Both the position numbers and the translations under genes were made by a program. A stretch of DNA of 64,000 nt from NCBI GenBank assembly GCA_024138025.1, contig JAMXBD010002798.1, forward strand, positions 1 through 64,000. Reading direction: 5' to 3'. This DNA is from Combretum micranthum (taxonomy: Eukaryota > Streptophyta > Magnoliopsida > Myrtales > Combretaceae). Shown piece after piece: positions 36,261-46,394 of this stretch. The notes under the pieces are model-generated. The model saw nothing but the letters and a program-made list of their open reading frames with translations. It had not been told where the DNA came from and did not search any database. The first letter of the stretch is position 1; the number at the start of each line of letters is the position of its first letter.

Positions 36261-38399
36261 TGTACATCAATCAAGATCACCAATTGCCCAATGCTATCAA
36301 GTTCTTTAAGCAAACTCGCTATCATGAACCAAGGCCTGACGGTACTGGTGGTTAGGTTTCACAAGAAGCTTCTGAAGATTATGTAAGTCTATGGGTTAAG
36401 TTTTATTGTGAACATGTTATTAACTAAGCAATATGCTGTGGATGTTAGGTTTTAGTTTTCATAACGTAGGAGAAGATGGTGAAAATGTATGAGGAGTCAC
36501 AATCTTTTGACAAGCCAAAGATACCACATGAGACTGTTGACATATTTATGAATGCAAGTAACAGATTTGACTACCATCTTGGAAGAGGATAGGGACCACC
36601 ATCTATTAGGAAATCAACATGAAGACAGAATGAGATAGAGGAGTTAAGAGCTGCATTGCAAGAGGAAAAAACATGACGCCAGCAACAAACTCAACAAGTA
36701 ATTAAACTTTATGGTTTGTTTAATATTGCAATTTCTTTTCCTACCACCACTATGGTCATCTTATATCGATTGATTATAGGGGCAGTTTTTAAGGGTCTTT
36801 ATTGATATCTCTATGGTTTAGTCTAAGGCTTTTGTGTGCAAAAATGCAGAAGGGTCCACATGTGTTCGAAGTTAAAAGGATCGATGTTATGCTAGAAGAA
36901 AAGATAAATGATTCAGAAATCATCTTTTTTAGCGGCTCTATTTACTTTCTGTTTCTTAGGAATTGGCAACAATGTTTTGAGTATGCTGTCCAACTTGAGT
37001 TTATATTCCTTTGTGCTGAAAAATTAGTGGGGAGGATTTGATTATTTTCCCTCCCCTTGACTTCTGTTGATGCTCTAAATGATTGTTGAAATGATTTAGG
37101 GGGACTGTTTTAGCAAAAATCACACCCACTTCGATGCATGTTAGCATTGTTGCAGCTCGCCCAAAATTTTGGTAGCTCTTTTGCTTAATTCTTGGTGAAA
37201 CAATGAAGGATGAGACTAAGCAAATCGATGTGGACTTCCATTATAGTATTGTTCCATTCTTGTTGATATCTTTCATGCGCAACCTATAGGACGTCTTCAG
37301 TGCATGCATGATTCATTTTTGAATTTGATATGAGAAAAACATTTGTGAGCTTGTTTTTGGGTCAAAATGGCACGGAATTATTATGATATTATAGGTAAAT
37401 AAGATTATTCAATCTGGGAAAAGGGAAAAATAATAATAATTTAATGAATAATTATAAAAATTCTATTGAAGTGAAAATAATTTTATTTTTAGGCAACTTA
37501 AAAATATAAGTTACGAACTAATTTGTTTTTTCAAGATACGAAATCGATAGATTATATGAAGTTCATCTTTTTGAATTATTTTTATCCCAATACTTACTAA
37601 AATATTTTTTTCCCTTTATCCTATTCATATCTAATGAGATTGGTTCCGGGAAAATCCACATGTGACTAGATTTTTTTCGATTTTCTTGAATTGAATTTGC
37701 TACTCAATGGTATTTACAGCTTGCTTAACTAACTCAACTTATAGAATAACTTGTATCAAGTTTTCCCAGTAGTTTAGGTTAGTTATCATGGGTCATTTTT
37801 CATTATCTCATTGGTGTTTTTTTTAACCATTTAATAATTATATTTACATATTGTGTGACAGCAAATCCAAATGGAAATACTTCTGCAAGTGCACATGATA
37901 CTTTATCAAATCCATCACTTAGAGATGATGGTGACAACAATGAGGAAAAAAATTAAAAACTTGGTTTTTGTTTTTCAGCTGAAGCAATTGACATGAGTGG
38001 GGTCCAATTAATGTGATAAAGTGCGTACATATGCTCATTTTGATGTAATTTGGAGTTTATGCTTATGTTTCTTCTAAGGACACTAATCCATATTGTTGTT
38101 TTTTTTTTTTTTTTCCCTTTAATGCAAGGATGGTCATGGTGATCTTTAAGTAATTTTTATGTTATTAGTTTTTATTACATATTGAGCGCATTGTATGCTC
38201 CAAAATATATTAATGATATTTATTCATACATAAATTTCATGTGCAGAAGTAGTAGCAAGTATCAATTATATTGTGATCAAACAGGTGTATATTGCTAATT
38301 GTGCATATGTTACACAATAAACAAGTATATATTGCCAAATTAAACCAAGTTAAACATTAATCTCTTCTTAGCAAGAATAGCCATGTGTAAACATTGCTA

Positions 38400-38964
38400 A
38401 ATTAAAATAACAACCACATTTAGAAATTACTATTTTAATTGAATACCTATATGTAGACGTCACCAATGTATTAGAATAGCCATGTTTAAATTGAAGTAAA
38501 TATGGGATTTGTCACGTTTATAAATCGCCATTGTTGTCTAATAAACATATATAAAGCTTATTCAACCTGTGCATGGCCAGGGTTAAACATCGCCAATTAA
38601 GTAATTTACTTACGTTTACACATTACTAATAAAAATATTTACCCACGTTTAAACGTTGCTGATTACAGGTTTCCCCCCTTTTATATTTAGTAGGATAGCG
38701 ATTAGTCATATTTAGTCACACATAAATGTGACCAAAACATGATAATAGGCCATGTTTAAACGTGGTCCAACAAAGTATATTTGGCTGCCAAACTAACATT
38801 AGCGACGTTTCAATTTTTAGTGTTACTTATCAAATTTGCGACGGACCTTTTGCGACGTCTATAGGCCATGTGTAAAAAAATGTGACCAAAAAATCTTTTG
38901 TCACATTTAATTAATGTTTATCCACGTTTATTAGACGTAGCTAAATGCTCATTTTGTTATAGTG
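38400..38964 (+). repeat. CACTA subterminal repeat region and terminus
   Basis: Short words repeat in both directions: 'acgtttaaacgttgc', 'acgtttacacatta', 'aaacatcgccaatt', 'tttgcgacg' and 'ccatgtgtaaa'. They end at the TATAGTG terminus. Such subterminal repeats are the binding sites of TNPA-type proteins. Confidence 0.55.
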
Positions 38965-40355
38965 CGAGTGCTTGTTTTGAAATAGTTACCTTGCCTTTCT
39001 TTTTCAACCATGCTAGCTTATAAGGCTTAAGGTGTTGTTTAGTTTCAATACCCAATTTCTAAACTATTTATGGAGACATAATATTTTTGCAGATGCTAGC
39101 ATCAATCATAAATCGACATACCTTACATAGAGTGGTATAAGTAGATTGGAAAATATTGTCCCTCAACCATTTATCTTCAGTAGCTTTGGAGTCATACAAG
39201 ATGTCCTAACAACCAATGCTATGGCAACATCTCTAGTAACAATCTCCTCATCAACAAACTTAATATTGTATGTTAGTTCAACAACAACAAAAACATCTTC
39301 TTATTCGCTTTCTTTGTTCTCAACAAAAAGAGTCTTCTTGTCTATTTTCTTACATTCAGACTATTGTAACCAATCTCATTACATCTAAAACATTCAATTC
39401 CTCTAATGACGGGTTTATTAGAGCAACCATTGGTATTATATCCTGTTATTTCACATGTTGAATAATTTCCCCTACTGCTGCTATTTCCACCAAGGCCACC
39501 AACACTAGATTTATTATTCCTAGTTCGCTGCTATTGCTGCTCAACTATTAATGTGCTCTTGTGTGCCGTTGATACAAAAATAAGATCAAACATATTAATT
39601 GTATCTTGAATCTACAACCTTAACCTTCCTATAGACCAAGCTACTAACTGCTCTTCTATCTCCTAAATTCCATTCCTAGCCACAAGTTGAGAAAATTCAG
39701 TAGTATAATCATCTACTCACTTCATACCTTATTTCAAATTCTATAGCTTCTAATACATCAAACGATAGAAATTATAAGGCAAAAACATTGCTTATAGGTG
39801 CTTCTTTATCTTTGCCCATGAACTAATTTTTTTTTACTTTCCTAACCTACTTTTCACCAATTTGGTTTGCTACTACCATGTTATAACTCTATTACGAAAC
39901 TTGGTTTCCATTAACTACACACACTTATCCTTTAAAACACCTTCAAAATCTAGAAGCTTCTTTACTATTGCTAACAAATGCAAAAACTCCTTATCGGAGG
40001 CTATACAGAATTATGGTATCTCGATCCTCATTCCAATTTCCCAAAGTCTACAATCGTCCTCAACAAGGGGCCTAATGCGTCTGTGCGGCACCTCCTCATA
40101 TTCTGTTTTTCATTAGAAGAATCATCATCTACATCATTAAGAACAGGTATAGGATTAGGGTTCCTTTGATGATTAAGATTAAGGTTCCTATTCTACTTGA
40201 CAATTAATTGATCCTCCTCTTATTAACTACTTCACCTCTGCCTCTAGTCGTTGATCAATCATCTGCTCTATTAACTATCCAATACAATTAAAATCAATAC
40301 ACTCATAAATCTCCTCCATCATATGTCGACCACTATTATACCTTCTTTGTGCCAT
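38965..40355 (-). pseudogene. Gypsy gag-protease relic
   Basis: Read on the minus strand, a gag start MAQRRYNSGRHMMEEIYE begins at 40355, 19 bases from a primer-binding site. A zinc knuckle CFRCNEIGYNSL lies near 39390, with its histidine changed to tyrosine and a frameshift before the last cysteine. Then come ENKESE..., ALVVRTSCMTPKATEDKWLRDN and a protease motif MIDASICKNIMS near 39100. This is the gag-protease order of plant chromovirus-type Ty3/gypsy elements. Several stops and frameshifts break it. To the left it is cut at 38964 by the CACTA end, and no polymerase is seen beyond. Confidence 0.6.
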
Positions 40356-40373
40356 AATCCCTAGAAAATGAAT

Positions 40374-40388
40374 CTCTGTCTAATACCA
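40374..40388 (-). other. Degenerate primer-binding site (tRNA-iMet type)
   Basis: Minus strand TGGTATTAGACAGAG, a mutated form of TGGTATCAGAGC, two bases inside an LTR edge that begins TGACATAG on the plus strand at 40391. The same arrangement is seen in element E1 at 57059-57073. Confidence 0.5.
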
Positions 40389-40390
40389 AC

Positions 40391-40554
40391 TGACATAGTA
40401 AAACCTTAATATGAAAATAATAAAATTGAAATTTTTTGAATTGCACACGATTACTAGTTAACAATCTTCTACTTATGTGTTGTGTTAAAAAAATAAGCAT
40501 CACAGTTCGAAATTCAATCAAGAAAATAAATTTTAGAAAGACAAGAATAGACTT
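40391..40554 (-). repeat. 5' LTR edge of the gypsy relic
   Basis: The LTR end (TGACATAG on the plus strand) is placed by the adjacent primer-binding site and by similarity to the E1 LTR edge at 57073. The right limit is set where a TGTCATACTCCC edge of another LTR type starts. The rest of this LTR was not found. Confidence 0.4.
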
Positions 40555-41160
40555 TGTCATACTCCCATATGGTACCCTAGGAGTATTGATGCACCATGCA
40601 ACAAACTAGAGTCACAGATATTTGTATTCAACCATCTGAAGCTTCCAGATATACACATGGGTATGTTACCACTAGAATGCCCCGTGACGTGGATATTTAT
40701 AATAAGATCAAAAGGTTGTTTAGAAGAAGAAATACATTGCATACATATAAATCACATAGAAAAATAAAATTACATACCACTTACATTAAGTCTTAACTAT
40801 TACATCAAAACTATACAATTATTGTCCTTAAATTATTCTTTATACAAAGCACTATTCTATTTCTTTAGACCAAGTAGTCTTGGCTTCCTTGCTAACCCAT
40901 ATCTATACCCCTCCTGGGTATGGATCAACTCTATTGATCCCTATAACCAAACAAGTCTATAAGAGTGTGAGCGAACAATAACTCAATGAATAACCAGATC
41001 TCATCACAATTCAACGATGTTAAGCAAGTCTACTTAAAAAACATATGCAATGCAATAATCAACCATATGAAACATGCACAGTTTGAATTATTGAAATCCA
41101 AACCAATGGAGATTTACGCCTTCTCTTAGAAGTTGAAGGACCAACTCAAGTAATTCACAC
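40555..41160 (-). mobile_element. Diverged LTR-B-like fragment
   Basis: It starts TGTCATACTCCCATATGG and, from about 40960, follows LTR B in order: 'gtgagcgaac...', 'ataaccagat', 'atatgcaatgcaataatcaaccatatg', 'gaaatccaaacca', 'atggagatttacgcc', 'gttgaagga'. Divergence is high. No right edge was found, so the limit at 41160 is where the resemblance fades. Confidence 0.45.
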
Positions 41161-43800
41161 CCAAGATAAGATAGGGTGACAAATCGTAGTTAGCTGCATA
41201 ACTCTCAGCTTAAACCGTGGGGTCAATTACAACCATGATTCAGATCACAGTTAGGTAAGGTAGAAAATTGCGATCATTCATATTTACCCATACAACAAGG
41301 CCAACCAAGGGCATGATTCAAGTTGTGGTTGAAGCTTTAGAAAAAAATGCTTCCCTTATTTTTTCTCAGTTTTTACTGTGGTTTTAAACCACATGCGCGA
41401 TTTGGGCGTAGTTTCCATCGTGCATAGAACAACAAACTTAGCTTATTATACTTCACAAATTGACTTTTCTTCAATTGATACATATATTAAAGCGCGGCTA
41501 AAGGAAGACTTAACATAACTACTTTCAAACATACTAGGTCTATCAAACTTATTAATTAAACTTAAATTTGTCATTCTTTCCTTTAACCAAAGGTTTAAAT
41601 ATGAACGTTGTGTAGTTTTGCTCTGTTTTATCTCATGAACTTTTATGTTTGTATTTGTTAAATAAAGTTATACATGCCCATAAATTTCTAGCAGTTATAC
41701 TATAACAATTAGGCATAAACAAATTTGTAAAAGAAGTTCACATGCATTTTTATTTTGAGTTCCTTAAGTTATTATATATGTTGAACTTAGTGTTTTATCC
41801 CTATGTAGTAAAATATGTAAGTATACTAGTGTGTTTAACAAAAAAACTTATTATAACTTTTCAAAATAAAACTTACTTTTGTTTTATTAACATTTTCCCG
41901 TGTGATTGCTTTGTCTATTTCTTCAAAATACTAGAAGTAGTGTTTGTATATGATTTCTTAGAAATTTTGCTGATATTGATGGCTGGTGAGAGTTTAGAGA
42001 AATGGTTCGTGTTTCAGTTTTAAATGTGAGTAAAATGAAAAAGAGGGTTTCATTATAAAAATGGTAGTAGAAAAAGTTTTACTTATCTGAATTTGTGTTT
42101 AATAGAAGATATTTTGTATGAATTACATTAGTTTAGCAAAATTTTTAATTTTTTTGCATTTATCTCTTAGTGATAAAGATGTCTAGCCAGTGTAAATTTT
42201 CAAATTACAGCTGCTTCTTTTCACAAGTAAAGAAAATGTGATAAATTTGGTTTGAAAAAAAAAATGTCATCTAACATTTAATGCAAAAAACTTTATGAAA
42301 AGTGCACAATTCTACCATTACCCTAAATCTTATGGTAAAATAGACTTTCTAAGTAGTTTTGAAAGAGATTTAAATATAAATATTAAAAATTAAAATCTAT
42401 AATGTGTATAAAACGAAAAAATTGTGATATCTAATTGATATTAATTAATATACAAATGAATATTAATTATTTTGGGAAAAATAAATTTAAGACAAAGTTT
42501 AGATTCTAAATCTCATAAAAATTAACTTTCTATTAATGTTAAGTGCTTTATATTTATGTAGTTTATTTCTAAACTTGAGTTAAGGTAAAACTCAGGGATT
42601 ACAAACTCTCTCACATAATACAGACTAAAATCCAATCCTAAAACTTAATATTTACATCAAAACCCCAAAATTTAGAAAAAAAGGAAAAAGACTAAAAGAA
42701 ACCTATGATAAACATAACAAAAAGATATGGAAAATGCCACAAATGGCAATAAAATTTGAAAATCCTACTAATATATATTATATTTTGAAAACCTTTTTAA
42801 AAAGGTAAAACATGATTTAGAAGGCCTAATCAATAAAATTTGGCAAAAAGCCAATATACATGATAAGTAAAGCTGGTCAGTTTTGATCCTTTGCCCAGTT
42901 TCCCTTGGACTAGACCTTAGAAACACAGAAATCCAACTTCCAGAATGTCCATGAAATTACGAAACTACCACCACCTTTTTTTTTTTTCCCCATTTTTGTG
43001 ATAAAGCATCCGCATTTTCTCCTACCGCATCAACATGGAATTATATGTCAATATTTGGGTGGTCACCGAACCGTACGAAATCATAAACTTAAACAAGCTA
43101 TAGCAAATCAAATTGGAAGATCTAATTTTATTGCAATGTGTTTCGGTTTGGTTTTATATTTTGAATATTTTGATGTACTAGGAATCTCAAATACAATCAA
43201 TTTGTTTTTAATTTATCAAATATACAGCGATGAAATAAGAAAAATAAAGTTTCTACCTTATATGACACATCTACCAATTTACTATGTCTCTTTGTGTATA
43301 TATATATATATATATATACCGAATCTAAAGTACTATAACCCAACAAACTTCAATATACATACCTTTTCTTTTTCCTTTTTTTTTCCCCCTTCCCGTTTGG
43401 ATGAAAAGATTTTTGAAGTTGTTTGTAACAAGGATGAGCGATACATGTGAAAATTCAATTTGAATGCAGATAAACCACCGAATATATCAAGATAAAACCA
43501 TGGAATAAATATTAAAGGAGAAAACAAATAAAAAAGTAAATCCAAATCAACCTTAAACAACTTTTAGAAATAGAATTGAATCATTCTAAATCTACCGACT
43601 ATTCAAAAGTGGTTTGATTTTGAAAGAGATTAGCAAATTTGTTTTATTTGTAAGAGTAATTTTAACTGATATACGCTACGTGTATATACATAGCGTAAAA
43701 CTATATGATGCATGATAGTAGAATGTGTAATTTCCAAAACTATTACGCACATGTATACATAACAGATGAGGTATGATACTAAGTGAATCATTTCTCCTTA
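41161..43800. other. AT-rich stretch without recognisable features
   Basis: I see no gene, LTR edge or RNA gene here. It holds short homopolymers (T-run near 42975) and a TA microsatellite at 43297-43318. Open frames of up to 150 codons in this stretch have no domain I recognise and are biased toward F, I, K and Y, as chance frames in AT-rich DNA are. Confidence 0.5.
43297..43318. repeat. TA microsatellite
   Basis: Eleven TA units in a row within AT-rich sequence upstream of the TNL gene. Confidence 0.9.
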
Positions 43801-44116
43801 AAGCAAATTTCTTCTGCCCAAAAAATTATTGCACCAGGTCATCAAGAAGTCTTCAATTCCTAGCTATAAAACTTCGTGTTCATTTCCTTTTTCCTTCATG
43901 GAAATCCAAATGGGACCGCGCTTTCCTTTCTTAGCATGTCTTTCTAGGATGGTTCTGTCCGTCACCTTTATGTCAACCAATGGCATTCAGCTTACGAGCC
44001 AACGTTGTGGGAAACGACAATATTTTTTATGTAAAGCAAAAACAAGTGCAGCATTAGTTTATGCAAAAGCTGAGTGAACAAAAGCGCACTAACATACAGT
44101 AGTGCCTTCAATTTTC

Positions 44117-44124
44117 TATAAAAA
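44117..44124 (+). promoter_or_regulatory. TATA box of the TNL gene
   Basis: TATAAAAA in 'ttttctataaaaacttc', 40-47 bases before the start codon at 44164. The spacing suits a short 5' leader. It is the only candidate core promoter near the TIR coding start. Confidence 0.5.
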
Positions 44125-44163
44125 CTTCATGGAAAGCCAGTTAGGGCAAACCTCTTCTCAAAA

Positions 44164-44425
44164 ATGTCCATCAACGTTCCACATGACATTGTTGCTTCTT
44201 GTTTAACATCTTGCTCTGCCCAAAAAATGGATTCAAGAAGTCATGAAATCTTTATCAATTTTCAAGGTCAAGATACGCCCAATGGTTTCACAAGCCATCT
44301 CCATGATGCTCTCCGCCGGAGAGGCGTGAATGTGTTTATAGAAAATGAGCTCAAAAGAGGAGAAGAAATCTCATGTTCACTTGTGAAAGCAATTGAACAA
44401 TCCAGGCTCTCTATCATTGTATTCT
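44164..44425 (+). pseudogene. TNL resistance-gene relic, TIR domain first part
   Basis: TIR-NBS-LRR proteins are intracellular immune receptors that detect pathogen effectors, and the TIR domain signals through NAD+ cleavage and self-association. From the ATG at 44164 the product reads a short leader and then a TIR domain: HEIFINFQGQDTPNGFTSHL, LHDALRRRGVNVFIENELKR, GEEISCSLVKAIEQSRLSII, VF. These match the family's DVFLSFRGEDTR, IDD.L.RGEEI and AI..S...I.VFS blocks. The frame is cut at 44425 by element E1 and continues at 59500 with SKHYATSTRCLDELSHIM, exactly the expected next motif. Stops in the downstream part show the gene is dead independently of the insertion. Confidence 0.85.
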
Positions 44426-44860
44426 TGATGCAGGACGGAAAGTGTAAAGATAACAAAAATCAATAGTAATGATTGATTTCAAAGACAAGATGCAAAAGGT
44501 TGCAACTTTATTGAGAAATTATCTCAAATAGGGTTTGAAATGCGATAAATTTCGGCTGGCAGCCTTCTTAGTACGTCGACAGCTTTCCAACTTACGCCGC
44601 CAGCTTTGGCGCCGACGTGCGCTAGCTCCATCAAAAGGCCGACAGCCTTGTTCCTCGGCCTCTTGATTCGCGTCTTGGATATCTCCAACTTATCCAAAAA
44701 TGTGTGGCCTATCTCATTTGCATCATTCTCTTGCTGCCAGCTTTGGTGCTGGCATGGGCTGGCTCCATCAAGGCTGGCAGCCTTGTTCCTCGACCTCTTG
44801 ATTCGCATCTTAGACATCTCCACCTTATCCAAAAATGTGTAAGCTATCTCATTTGCATCA
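44426..44860 (-). repeat. E1 3' LTR with an internal tandem duplication
   Basis: It aligns with the 5' LTR (57073-57378 plus 59365-59494): 'aagataaca.aaatcaatag', 'gatgcaaaaggttgcaactttatt', 'ggctggctccatcaaggc', 'cctcgacctcttgatt', 'atgtgt...tatctcatttgcatca'. Relative to the 5' LTR it lacks about 140 bp in the first half and has a 137-bp duplication (44599-44735 and 44736-44872). Confidence 0.8.
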
Positions 44861-44872
44861 TTCTCTCCACCT
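44599..44872. repeat. 137-bp tandem duplication across the E1 LTR/purine-tract boundary
   Basis: Unit 1 starts at 44599 and unit 2 at 44736, both with 'gccagctttgg'. They share 'tcttgattcgc.tctt', 'atctcca.cttatccaaaaa' and 'catttgcatcattctct', then diverge. Since the LTR ends at 'gcatca', the shared 'ttctct' belongs to the polypurine tract, so the duplication spans the LTR end. Confidence 0.7.
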
Positions 44873-45119
44873 GCAAAGAACTCAATCCCAAGTTCTCATC
44901 TGGATACAAATGCAGATCATCAAGATGGAAAAGAAATAAATCAACAACATTGAACGCCTTTGAGATTCCCATACTGTTGGAACGTCCTATTACGTATGCA
45001 TTGTCATAACTTTAGTTGGCATTAGCCTTCTCAATCTTTGCTTTAACTTCAGTTGTAGTAGTCTGCCAATTTTCTGCCATATGTTTAGCTGGTGTACTAA
45101 ACTTAGGCGATCTTGGTAG

Positions 45120-45840
45120 CTTCACCAAATCCACGACATGCTATGGTGTCTTGCTGTAAACAATAAGAAATGGAGATGTCCCAGTGGTCCTATGGACTAA
45201 ACTATTATAGGCGAACTCCGCTTGAGCTAGCGATAAGTCCCACATGTTTAGCTTCTCTCCACAAATGTTTCTAATCATGTTTCCAAGGGTTCTATTGGTC
45301 ACCTCAATTTTTCCGTCCGTCTGTGGATGAGCTGTACTGCTGTAGTTCAACGACGAGTCGAACATAAACTAGAATGTCTTCTAGAAATAGCTCAAAATTT
45401 GGCGTCCCTGTCTGATGTGATGGACTTTGGAACCCATGTGGTCATATTACTTCTTTGAAAAATAACCTGGCAATAGCTTGAGCATCAGTAGTCTTCCTAC
45501 ATGGAATGAAATGGTCCATCTTAGAAAACCTGTCAACAACAACAAAAATGGAGTCAACACCTCATCGGGTACGAAGCAAACTAAAATAAAGTCCATGGAC
45601 ATGTCCTCCCAAATGTGCTTAGGTACTGGCATGGGAGTATATAGTCCAGTGTTTTGAGACTGGCCTTTAGATGTTTGACATATGTAACACCTCTGCACAA
45701 TCTTCCCCACATCTCTCTTCAACTGAGGCTAATAATACCTCTTAGTCACCGCAGCAATAGTTTTATCTCTCCTAAGATGCTATGCTAATCTTCCCCCATG
45801 TAGATCCCTAATTAATTTTTCTCTCAATGATGATTCATGG
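45120..45840 (-). pseudogene. E1 integrase
   Basis: Retroviral-type integrase that joins the cDNA to the chromosome. On the minus strand the zinc-binding part reads LREKLIRDLHGGRLA*HLRRDK and C..C as [11 protein letters not shown]. The core has SMDFIL (first Asp, near 45600). Downstream, [20 protein letters not shown] (45141-45365) holds the catalytic Glu region, followed by [20 protein letters not shown], typical of plant gypsy integrases. Frameshifts separate the pieces and no chromodomain was seen before the LTR. Confidence 0.8.
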
Positions 45841-45848
45841 ATGCACAG

Positions 45849-46394
45849 CTAGTTACCTTTCATCAAATAACCCTCATGTATGTGATACACACCATAAGGC
45901 TCCCTGGTACTACACTTTTCCCAGATCTCCTTAAAATCAAGATCTCCTATGTAAAGTTCTTTCACATGCTCAAATGCCACAACCTCAGCACTCATCACAG
46001 CCAACATTTTGGCCCTCCTACTCAAGGCATCAGTAACTTTATTTTGAGTTCCAAATTTGTACATTAGTTTAAAAGGAAACCTTTGTAGAAATTGGATCCA
46101 TCTGGCATGCATATCCTTACTGATCCTAGTTTGGTTACTCAGATTTTTCAGAGCCATACAGTCTGAGTACAGCACGAACTCCTTCCCTATTAGATAGTGC
46201 TCCCACTCTCTCAAGGCCCTCACAACCAAATACAACTCCTTGTCATATTTAGACCAGTTTCGCCTTGCTTCAAACAACTTCTCACTATAGAAAGCAACAG
46301 GCCTCTTCTCTTGAGATAGCACAACCCTTACTCCTACTCTTCTAGTATCACAGTCTACCTCAAACAACTTCTCAAAATTAGGTAACACTAACAC
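45849..46394 (-). pseudogene. E1 RNase H, cut by the family-A LTR
   Basis: RNase H removes genomic RNA during reverse transcription. A 181-codon minus-strand frame shows FEVDCDTRRVGVRVVLSQ (first Asp), FSEK-like FYSEKLFEARRNWSKYDKEL (Glu), FVLYSDCMALKNL (Asp), and NKVTDALSRR (last Asp), so all four catalytic acidic positions are present. Its upstream side ends at 46394, where the solo LTR was inserted. The apparent start methionine is incidental, because the frame continued into reverse transcriptase before the insertion. Confidence 0.85.

Larger units (their letters stand above)
28331..37957 (+). pseudogene. TNPA-like second gene of a CACTA (En/Spm) transposon, split by a solo LTR
   Basis: A multi-exon gene with visible plant splice sites. 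Approximate exons: 28339-28493, 28574-28668, about 29081-29502 (with GRRLVSAYQYSKLASEIRKA), 29597-29836 (NRLNIDDVV...KTTRRWMEIG), 29914-30093. After the LTR insertion come IKFFKQTRYHEPRPDGTGG...VSQEASEDYV (to about 36385), EKMVKMYEESQSFDKPKIPH...FDYHLGRG (about 36470-36590), a coiled-coil start EIEELRAALQEEK, and a last exon ANPNGNTSASAHDTLSNP ending in a stop near 37957. The KxFKQTH...DGT...S.EA...Y..M...YEES order is the Ptta/En/Spm (Transposase_24) domain, which binds subterminal repeats. Stops (near 29756 and 36354) and the LTR make it non-functional. Confidence 0.65.
27837..38964 (+). mobile_element. Decayed CACTA (En/Spm) transposon, right part
   Basis: The TNPA-like gene is followed by about 1 kb of repeated words such as acgtttaaacgttg, aaacatcgcc and ttgcgacg (38400-38950) and then the terminus ...CATTTTGTTATAGTG at 38964, the reverse of CACTATAACAAAATG. 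This is the layout of a CACTA right end. The left terminus is not found. The left limit given is the first sequence that looks CACTA-like, and it abuts the Athila remnant. Confidence 0.6.

Noticed and set aside
36802..37041. 79-codon frame after the solo LTR
   Set aside because: It lies in what appears to be an intron of the TNPA-like gene between the coiled-coil exon and the last exon, and has no recognisable content.
42998..43450. 150-codon frame
   Set aside because: It runs through a TA microsatellite and T-rich runs, has no domain I recognise, and its composition is that of AT-rich chance frames.
43829..44077. 82-codon frame upstream of the TNL start
   Set aside because: There is no family resemblance and it lies in the promoter region of the TNL relic. 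A short upstream gene cannot be supported.
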